A DNA stretch of 11,697 nucleotides, from the NCBI GenBank assembly GCA_902806365.1, contig CADCWJ010000452.1:1-11697 (forward strand). Direction: 5' to 3'. The first letter of the stretch is position 1, and each line of letters begins with the position of its first letter. The notes under the pieces are model-generated. The model worked only from the letters and a program-made list of their open reading frames with translations. It was not told where the DNA came from and did no database searches. Positions 1-5,792 of the stretch are shown here, in pieces. This stretch comes from an uncultured Thermomicrobiales bacterium (GTDB lineage Bacteria; Chloroflexota; Chloroflexia; Thermomicrobiales; UBA6265). Both the position numbers and the translations under genes were made by a program.

Positions 1-867
1 GAAGAGTCGCAACCCGTCAAAGAGCCAGATCAGGACTCCGATCCCCGCGTAGCGGTACGGCCGCTTCAGAATGTCGAAGATGGCGCCATGAAGGTGCAGG
101 AAATGATGGGTGAACCGCTCCGGGATCAGGCGCACCACCTGGTCCCGCAGAAACCAGAGCGCGATCGCTCCCAGGATTCCGACCGCGACCACGACCGCAC
201 CGACGACGAATGCCTGCTCGGCCTGGGAAGGCACGGAAGTTCCGAAGACGATCACCCCCGTGACCAGCACCATCGCGACCATAACGACAAGGTCGATCAG
301 GCGCTCCGCCAGGATCGTCCCCAGGCCAACGCTGAAGGAGGTCTTCGCCCGCTCCTTCAGCAGGAAGCTGCGATACGCGTCGCCCAGCCGGGCCGGCACG
401 ACGCAGTTGGCAAACCACGACAGGAGAAAGATCTGGAACATCCCAGGGATTCCCGGGATGGCATAACCATTCCGCTGATCGAATCCGACGCGAGCCAACA
501 TCATCCTCCAGCGTATCGCGCGCAGCACGAAACTGGAAAAGAAGACCGTCACCGCCGCGCCGAACAGCAATGGATCGGCGTTCCTCAGATAGCTCCAGAC
601 GGTGCGAGGGTTGATGTTGAGGCGTTGGAAAACAAAGTAGACGATCAGGATCGCGATCGCGAACGAGACCAGAGTCCGGGGCCGGAGCATCCGCGAGCCG
701 AGCGATTCCGGATCACGCGGATCGTCAAGTTCCGCTGCCTCTTCTTCTTCAGGATCCTCGTAATCGGAGTGTCGGCTTCCGTCCGCCGCGAGCAGTTGCC
801 GCGTACGCCGTGTTATCGGGTCCGAATCAATGGGACGTCCTGACCCGGAGGTGGATTCCAGGGTCAT
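1..867 (-). CDS. YbhN/UPF0104 family membrane protein (lysylphosphatidylglycerol synthase TM-domain type), 3' end beyond window
   Basis: The first 289 codons are visible without a stop; the C-terminus lies beyond the left edge. Translation gives a charged N-terminal tail (residues 1-64) with an acidic patch DYEDPEEEEAAELDD at 35-49. Hydrophobic segments follow near 66-81, 100-116, 143-157, 187-209 and 218-241. The family signature is clear: NCVVPARLGDAYRSF at 154-168, then AERLIDL at 187-193. This domain is shared by the membrane part of MprF and by YbhN/AglD-type proteins, which are thought to move or modify lipid-linked substrates; the substrate here is unknown. No MprF-type aminoacyl transferase domain is seen, but it could lie outside the window. 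The ATG at 865-867 is preceded by a weak AGGGGAT ribosome-site-like run about 11 bases away. The gene starts 25 bases after the second O-antigen ligase-like gene on the same strand, so it is probably co-transcribed with the envelope cluster. Family assignment is firm; function is inferred. Confidence 0.85.
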   Translation of the reverse strand, partial: MTLESTSGSGRPIDSDPITRRTRQLLAADGSRHSDYEDPEEEEAAELDDPRDPESLGSRMLRPRTLVSFAIAILIVYFVFQRLNINPRTVWSYLRNADPLLFGAAVTVFFSSFVLRAIRWRMMLARVGFDQRNGYAIPGIPGMFQIFLLSWFANCVVPARLGDAYRSFLLKERAKTSFSVGLGTILAERLIDLVVMVAMVLVTGVIVFGTSVPSQAEQAFVVGAVVVAVGILGAIALWFLRDQVVRLIPERFTHHFLHLHGAIFDILKRPYRYAGIGVLIWLFDGLRLF

Positions 868-892
868 GGTTGCCGGATCCCCTGTGCAAGCA

Positions 893-2347
893 TCAACGTG
901 TGTCCGTCCCTTCAGTCAACGCGTTTGCCCCGGAAGGAAGATCGGCGAGTGCGATCGCAAGCACGAGGGCCAATTGGATGCCGATACTGAGAACGTTCAG
1001 GTAGTCGACCATGCTGTGGACACCGAAGCTCACGATCGTGGCCAGGCCACCCAAAGCACGCCCGTCCGAACGGTTCCTGTCCTGCGCTCGCCATGCGCTC
1101 ACGGCATTTCGGGCGATTACGGCGATCCAGCAGAAAAAGGCCACGAGACCACCCCAACCTGCCTGCGCCGCCATCTGCAGGTAGCCGTTATGGGCGTGGC
1201 CCCGGCTGACGCGAAACCGCCAGTCGGAAGTGTACTCGCGATAGGCGTCGTCGAACCCGCCCGCGCCGACTCCGGTCCATGGAAAGGCACGAACCATGTT
1301 GAGTGCCGCTCCCCAGTGCGCGCGCCGCTCCTGGCTGGACCAATTCTCCGGCGTCACGTTGACGCGCGAGGCCCCGCTGCCGAACGTCGACAGCAGCCGT
1401 TCGGCCAGTACCAACCCTGGACCACTCACGAGCCCCACCGCAATCGACACCGCAACGCCTCCAACCACGCCAGCACGCGCCCGTGCCGGAAACCCGAGGA
1501 GCAGCACGACTCCTGCGGCTCCAAAACCGAGCCACCCTCCCCGGGATTGCGTGAGCACCATCGTCACGATTCCCCCGGCCACGGCCAGGATCGAGACCGC
1601 GAGCGGAAAGGAATGAAGGCTTGGTCGCCGGCGATTCACGAGCGGAACGACCGAGATCGCGATCAGGATAGGAAGACTCATTTCGAGATAGGCGGCGAGC
1701 GGATTCGGCTGCCCGAACGTCCCGTATGCCCGAAGCATCCCGTTGACCACGAACGAGGGTGGCCCGTCGCTGGTCACCACTTGGCGCATCGCATGGAGCG
1801 AAATCCCGATCACCCCGACCGCAACTCCCACGACCAGCCGGTTGAAATGACACCGCTCCCGAATCTCGCTCCGAGCGGTGATGAAGACGAACGTGGCGGC
1901 CAGCCATCGATACAACTCCCCGGACCACTCCGCGATGCTCGAACTGCTGACGATCGAGATTCCGAGCACTGTGCCGACCAGAACGTAGGCCCAGGCGATC
2001 GCGTCGATCGGCACCCGCCCCCCCGCGACCACTCGGGACATCCAGCCGATTGCCAGGCAGAACAAGCACAGTTTCGTCAGTGTGATGCTCGCCACCGAAA
2101 CCTCGAACGCCCCGGCATCCTGAACCGGGATGGACACCGCCAGCAAGGCGAGCATATCCACGGGCCATATCATGCTGATCCATATCCCGAGGATCAGGGC
2201 GCAAGCGAGCGAAAGCCCACGAAACCCGATCGGTATGCCGTCCGCACCCATCGCGACGCCGGCGAGCGTCAGGAACGCAAGCGGCCGCGATACGCTGGCC
2301 AACTGTCGCTCAGGGGTCATCGGCGCCGTTTCCCTCGGGTACCGCAT
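893..2347 (-). CDS. O-antigen ligase/polymerase family membrane protein (Wzy_C domain), second of a tandem pair
   Basis: A 484-residue polytopic protein with about ten to twelve hydrophobic segments. It shows the landmarks of the WaaL/Wzy/PglL superfamily: QPNP at 213-216, SRGG at 268-271 at the start of a membrane segment, and a large extracytoplasmic loop (about 315-395) carrying HAHN at 384-387 in the context RGHAHNGYLQ. In this superfamily such loops use lipid-linked glycan donors for ligation to lipid or protein, or for polymerisation. Arg and His in the SRGG and HxHN motifs are the expected functional residues. Which acceptor is used cannot be told. The ATG at 2347 has AGGGG five bases upstream and makes the gene overlap the preceding ligase-like gene by 38 bases. 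An alternative ATG at 2320 has GAGGG 11 bases upstream and would overlap by 11 bases; either would permit translational coupling. The gene ends in TGA 25 bases before the YbhN-like gene. Family confident; exact start uncertain. Confidence 0.88.
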   Translation of the reverse strand: MRYPRETAPMTPERQLASVSRPLAFLTLAGVAMGADGIPIGFRGLSLACALILGIWISMIWPVDMLALLAVSIPVQDAGAFEVSVASITLTKLCLFCLAIGWMSRVVAGGRVPIDAIAWAYVLVGTVLGISIVSSSSIAEWSGELYRWLAATFVFITARSEIRERCHFNRLVVGVAVGVIGISLHAMRQVVTSDGPPSFVVNGMLRAYGTFGQPNPLAAYLEMSLPILIAISVVPLVNRRRPSLHSFPLAVSILAVAGGIVTMVLTQSRGGWLGFGAAGVVLLLGFPARARAGVVGGVAVSIAVGLVSGPGLVLAERLLSTFGSGASRVNVTPENWSSQERRAHWGAALNMVRAFPWTGVGAGGFDDAYREYTSDWRFRVSRGHAHNGYLQMAAQAGWGGLVAFFCWIAVIARNAVSAWRAQDRNRSDGRALGGLATIVSFGVHSMVDYLNVLSIGIQLALVLAIALADLPSGANALTEGTDTR

Positions 2348-3686
2348 CCGGTCCCCTGTGGTCCAGCGTTAGCAACATCGCGATCGCGATCCACGTCGCC
2401 GCCGCGAGGTCAGGGAGGAAGAACCCGTTATCGACCAGACCGTGGGCCGCTCCGCCGGCCAGCGCCGCGACCGCTCCACAGGCGATCGGGTCCGTTCGAA
2501 TCGTTGTCCTCATTCGCCACACGAAACTCGACACCCCCGTGGCCAGCACGGCGAACGCGCCGACCCCGGCCGCCCCAAGGCGAAGCCACACATCGAGCAC
2601 AATATTGTGAGGGTGCGAGGTGTAACGCTCGGGCCAGGCGGAAGGTTCGATATACCGTCGTCCGTACTGATACAGGAACTGATCGGGACCGACGCCGAAG
2701 ACCGGGTGATCGAGCAGCATCCGCATACTGGACCGCCAGATCGCGAAGCGAGTCGGCTCCGATCCACTGCCGCCCAGATCGAACAACCGTTCTCGCCCGA
2801 GCACGAACAATACGGCTGCGACTCCGACCGTCAGCGCGATGCCGGTCCTGAACCATTGCCGCTTGCCCAGCATTAGCAGCAGGATTCCCACGCCAACGCC
2901 GACCGCCAGCAAGCCCCCCCGCGAAAACGTGAGCATGAAACCCGCGCCCTGGACAAGGCAGGAGAGCCAGAGAAGGGGCTCACGCGGCCGAAACAGCAGC
3001 GCCGGTAACGACAGCAGCAAGGTCCGCTCCAGAAACAGCGCCAGATTGTTCGGATGGGAATAGATGCCCGTGGCGCGCGTCAGCGCTCCACTGTCGACGC
3101 CCCCGAACCCTCCGGCTACCTGGACACACGCGCCAGCGGCGATCGCAGTCCCAATCACCACCCCGCAGACCCAGGCCCACCGCCGGGCCTGCCCTTCCCG
3201 CAGCACGATGAGGGCCCCGCCCAAAACAAGGAGCGGCTCCACGATGGTAAGCCGGATCTCGCGCAACGCGACATCTTTAACGCCGCCATTGGGCAGCATG
3301 AAGTAGGCCAATCCGGCCACCGGCACGATGGCCACGGCCGGAAGCACGATCGCGACCTCGTCACTCAGGGCATGCCATGCGCTGCGCCACGCGTTCCGGC
3401 CCGACGTCACCAGTCGTATGCCCAGGCCGCTCACCAGGGCAAGAACCGACACCTCGAGGAGACTGAACGTTCCTCCCGGCAGCGGAAAAAGCTCGTAGGC
3501 CGTCGGCAGTGCCAGCACTGCCGCCCCCAGCGCCGCGCCAGGGGAGACTGCCGCCACCACGACCATCAGCGCGAGAATGACCGCGGCGATGGGGGGCGAT
3601 TCCGCATCACCGCGAGCTATAGGCACCGCGAGGCTACTCAACAGGACTGTTGCCGCCGCCAGCCGCCTCATCCGGCGGCCGGCCAT
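2310..3686 (-). CDS. O-antigen ligase/polymerase family membrane protein (Wzy_C domain), first of a tandem pair
   Basis: A 458-residue polytopic membrane protein with the same layout as the gene after it: HPNN at 211-214 (context GIYSHPNN), SRGG at 255-258 (context LTFSRGG), then a long extracytoplasmic loop with GVGPDQF at 331-337 and HPHN at 358-361. These are the hallmarks of the O-antigen ligase / polymerase superfamily, which handles undecaprenyl- or similarly lipid-linked glycans at the outer face of the cytoplasmic membrane. The N-terminus is arginine-rich (MAGRRMRRL) ahead of the first hydrophobic segment, consistent with a cytoplasmic start. The ATG at 3686 lies 25 bases after the stop of the glycosidase-like gene; no strong ribosome binding site is visible, and a second in-frame ATG at 3671 is possible. 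The two ligase-like proteins are clearly related but far from identical, which suggests old duplication with divided roles such as polymerase and ligase. That division is inference. Confidence 0.88.
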   Translation of the reverse strand: MAGRRMRRLAAATVLLSSLAVPIARGDAESPPIAAVILALMVVVAAVSPGAALGAAVLALPTAYELFPLPGGTFSLLEVSVLALVSGLGIRLVTSGRNAWRSAWHALSDEVAIVLPAVAIVPVAGLAYFMLPNGGVKDVALREIRLTIVEPLLVLGGALIVLREGQARRWAWVCGVVIGTAIAAGACVQVAGGFGGVDSGALTRATGIYSHPNNLALFLERTLLLSLPALLFRPREPLLWLSCLVQGAGFMLTFSRGGLLAVGVGVGILLLMLGKRQWFRTGIALTVGVAAVLFVLGRERLFDLGGSGSEPTRFAIWRSSMRMLLDHPVFGVGPDQFLYQYGRRYIEPSAWPERYTSHPHNIVLDVWLRLGAAGVGAFAVLATGVSSFVWRMRTTIRTDPIACGAVAALAGGAAHGLVDNGFFLPDLAAATWIAIAMLLTLDHRGPDAVPEGNGADDP

Positions 3687-3711
3687 GCGCGCGAAGTCGG
3701 GCCGTGCTTCG

Positions 3712-5361
3712 TCACCGCCCCGGCCGCCAGTCCGGCATCCGCGCGGGATGTGCCCACGGCTCGATCAGCTCATGCCGCCGGAGATGTCCGGTCTTGATCG
3801 CCACAAGATAGGCGAATGAGCGCAAAGCGAAGAACAGCAGGATCAACGAACTGACGGTCATCAGGATGATCGGCCAGACGAACGGTGGATCGCGTTCCAC
3901 CACGAAACCGCCGAGTGTGAGCTCTCCCGGTGTCTCCAGAGTGACGGTCGCGACGTGCTCCCTGTCTGGCAGCCCGGAGGCAACGGTCCGTGGAAAGTCG
4001 TTCGTCGTTGCCGAAAGCGAGAGATCCCACAGCTCACTCGACGTCACGCTCCCTCCGGGCACGATCTCACCATCGATCTCCAGCGTGAACGATCCGACGT
4101 TCGGTCCGGAGCGAACGAACATGATCAGCCCCGTTCCCTGGAACGCAAATGTGGCGGAGGAGTCGATCTGGCTCGTCGTCTTGAACGTTCGGTTCTCGAG
4201 ATGCTGATCCTGCCAGTCTCCGCCGTAGTCCACCGCGTCGGAATCCATTGGCGCGAAGCCGGTGTTGGCCCGTTCCGCGCGCTCGGTGACGGCGCTCGAG
4301 ATGAGACGCTGGTACAGTGGGGTCCCCGTCCCACCCGGCAGCACGATCGAATAGGCACTGTCCGCGGTCTCCTCTGACGCAAGGAATGTCCAGTGCACCA
4401 TCAGCCCCATCCAGGGCCACTCCGACCAGCTCCGCTCCATGCCACGCACCACAAACTCGGCCTGCTGATCGCGGCTGAGCGTCCCGCTCGTCGCCCAGCC
4501 ATACGAGGTTGCCCAGATAGGGGTGCTTCCATCTCCTTCTTCGAGCATCACGTCGCGGAACAGGATCGCTCGTGACATGTTCATCCGGTCCGCTCGCGAG
4601 CGGCGATCGTCTGGAGAATACTGGCCGCCATCGAGTCGCACGCCGAGGACGTCGAAGAATGACTGGCCCGCCGATCGGTAGAGATCGCGCACGAACTCGA
4701 GATCGCCCGACCCGGCCGCCAGGTCGGACGTGATCGCCAGCTCTGGCGCAATAACTCGCGCATTGGGGTTGCCCGCCCGCACTCCGTTGAAGCCTGCCAC
4801 CAGGTATGGCAGAAAGCTCTCTCCGGTCGCGACCATTCCCCCCCAGTTCGTTGCGACATTGGGCTCATCCCAGATTTGGACGAACGACACCTCCTCACGA
4901 TAGTGGCTGGTTAAGGTCTGAGTGAATGTTTGGAGCGTGGCGGGATCGCGCGGCGGTGCGTCCGCAGAGTCGACGCCTCCTGCTCCGATCGCCCACTCCG
5001 GGGCCTGGGTCACGACCGCAATCACGCCGATCGAGCGACGGTCCAAATGCTCGATGAACGGGTCGTACGCGGTCCAGTCGAATGCGCCTTCCGCCGGCTC
5101 GATCTGGGCCCAGCTGAACGTCTGCCGCACATAGCGGAAGCCGGCCCCGGCGAGTGTCTGGGTCACCGATTCCAGACGATCGGGTGAGAACGGGCGGAGA
5201 TCGATGTTCGTTGCCAGGTGTTTGCCGGTAGGCTGAACGACATATGGCTGTTCCGCTCCCGATTCGACACCACGGTGAAGATACCCGTCCGTGATGGCGG
5301 CGGACGCCGCCAGCCCGATCCCCAACGCGAGCAGCAACAATCCCGAGATCGTCTGCATCAT
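3712..5361 (-). CDS. Membrane-anchored clan GH-A glycoside hydrolase-like protein, predicted nucleophile replaced by Ser
   Basis: A 549-residue protein from the chosen start MMQTISGLLLL. A hydrophobic helix at about 4-23 is followed by a TIM-barrel-like region (about 50-350) with RYVRQTFSWAQIEP near 76-89 and the acid/base motif WDEPN (Glu166), as in GH39/GH5-like proteins. A beta-rich region (about 374-490) resembles a carbohydrate-binding or jelly-roll module. A second membrane helix lies at about 494-518, then a basic tail of roughly 30 residues. Both ends should be cytoplasmic with the enzyme-like part outside. At the usual nucleophile position, where relatives typically have a W-x-T-E-x-GW-like motif, this protein reads WATSYGW with Ser286, so normal retaining hydrolysis is doubtful. 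The frame stays open upstream to a TTG at 5559, but that 66-residue extension is low in hydrophobicity, proline- and arginine-rich, and lacks a ribosome site. ATG 5361 puts the start directly before the helix, although it too lacks a clear Shine-Dalgarno. It is the first gene of the minus-strand envelope cluster. It may bind or remodel the glycan handled by the ligase-like proteins (inference). Confidence 0.8.
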   Translation of the reverse strand: MMQTISGLLLLALGIGLAASAAITDGYLHRGVESGAEQPYVVQPTGKHLATNIDLRPFSPDRLESVTQTLAGAGFRYVRQTFSWAQIEPAEGAFDWTAYDPFIEHLDRRSIGVIAVVTQAPEWAIGAGGVDSADAPPRDPATLQTFTQTLTSHYREEVSFVQIWDEPNVATNWGGMVATGESFLPYLVAGFNGVRAGNPNARVIAPELAITSDLAAGSGDLEFVRDLYRSAGQSFFDVLGVRLDGGQYSPDDRRSRADRMNMSRAILFRDVMLEEGDGSTPIWATSYGWATSGTLSRDQQAEFVVRGMERSWSEWPWMGLMVHWTFLASEETADSAYSIVLPGGTGTPLYQRLISSAVTERAERANTGFAPMDSDAVDYGGDWQDQHLENRTFKTTSQIDSSATFAFQGTGLIMFVRSGPNVGSFTLEIDGEIVPGGSVTSSELWDLSLSATTNDFPRTVASGLPDREHVATVTLETPGELTLGGFVVERDPPFVWPIILMTVSSLILLFFALRSFAYLVAIKTGHLRRHELIEPWAHPARMPDWRPGR

Positions 5362-5600
5362 GTCCGCATGTTGGCGCCGATACTCCAGGTATTCCAGGAG
5401 GGCCCCAGCCGCGGCGCTGGCCGACCGAATGGCGAACCCGGGCCTGGGTGACGACCGGGTGTCACGACGTCCAGCCGGGCCGGGTGTTTGTGGTGCAGGA
5501 TCAAGTGGATAGCGTCGGGACACGTCCTGGCCAATCTCGACTGTATGGCAATGAGGCAAGTTGAGGAATCATCGGCGGCACAGGGGAATGCATGAAGCGC

Positions 5601-5638
5601 GTGCCGGAGCTGCGCGGCGGCCCCTGCGCCAGCGGCAC
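5601..5638. repeat. Imperfect inverted repeat in the divergent intergenic region
   Basis: GTGCCG at 5601-5606 pairs with CGGCAC at 5633-5638. Inside this, CTG (5610-5612) pairs with CAG (5630-5632) and CGC (5613-5615) with GCG (5626-5628), leaving a three-base bulge on the left, a one-base bulge on the right and a 10-base loop. That is 12 paired bases in a GC-rich setting. No T-run follows on either strand, so it does not look like a classical terminator. It could be an operator or chance structure. Confidence 0.35.
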
Positions 5639-5721
5639 CATTCCGGTAAAGACGATCGCCAAAGACGCGGTCCGGCCCAATCCGCGAGTAGTATAGGCGA
5701 CGACACGAGCAACACCTGACC

Positions 5722-5749
5722 GGAGACGGGGAGTCCTTGTGCCGTCTCC
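5722..5749. promoter_or_regulatory. Perfect 8-bp inverted repeat in the leader of the S9 peptidase gene
   Basis: GGAGACGG (5722-5729) and CCGTCTCC (5742-5749) are exact reverse complements separated by 12 bases. The stem could lengthen with bulges, because GACC just before the left arm can pair with GGTC at 5753-5756. It ends 43 bases before the peptidase ATG. There is no U-run after it, so an operator, an mRNA leader hairpin or attenuation-like control is more likely than an intrinsic terminator. The arm 5742-5749 lies just past a GTG at 5739 that could in principle start the peptidase. A role is inferred from position only. Confidence 0.4.
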
Positions 5750-5792
5750 CCAGGTCTTCAGCGTATCGTCTGGGCCCGAAAGGAACACCCGA

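Larger units (their letters stand above)
5362..5792. other. Divergent intergenic region between the glycosidase-like gene and the S9 peptidase gene
   Basis: No convincing gene is seen in these 431 bases. Open frames that cross it are extensions of, or antisense to, the flanking genes. It should hold promoters for both directions. On the minus strand, a weak sigma70-like pair is visible: TTGGCC (5529-5534) and TATCCA (5506-5511), 17 bases apart. On the plus strand, TATAGG near 5692 could be a -10 element without a clear -35. Two inverted repeats are listed separately. If the minus-strand promoter is real, transcription would start near 5500, which would exclude the TTG at 5559 as the start of the glycosidase-like gene. 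Confidence 0.6.

Noticed and set aside
738..752. CTTCTTCTTC-like microsatellite
   Set aside because: It is explained by consecutive Glu codons in the acidic tail of the YbhN-type protein and is too short to argue for phase variation.
88..843. A 251-codon plus-strand open frame near the left edge
   Set aside because: It is antisense to the YbhN-type gene, whose minus-strand frame is open to the edge and carries the family signature. The plus-strand product is His/Arg/Asp-rich without domains.
830..2851. A 673-codon open frame on the plus strand across both ligase-like genes
   Set aside because: Its translation is dominated by Arg, His, Pro and Asp with no recognisable motif, and it lies opposite two genes with clear family signatures. 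It is an antisense artefact of GC-rich codon usage.
5362..5559. TTG-initiated 66-residue extension of the glycosidase-like protein
   Set aside because: There is no ribosome binding site, the start codon is rare, the composition is unstructured, and the ATG at 5361 places the start directly before the hydrophobic anchor.
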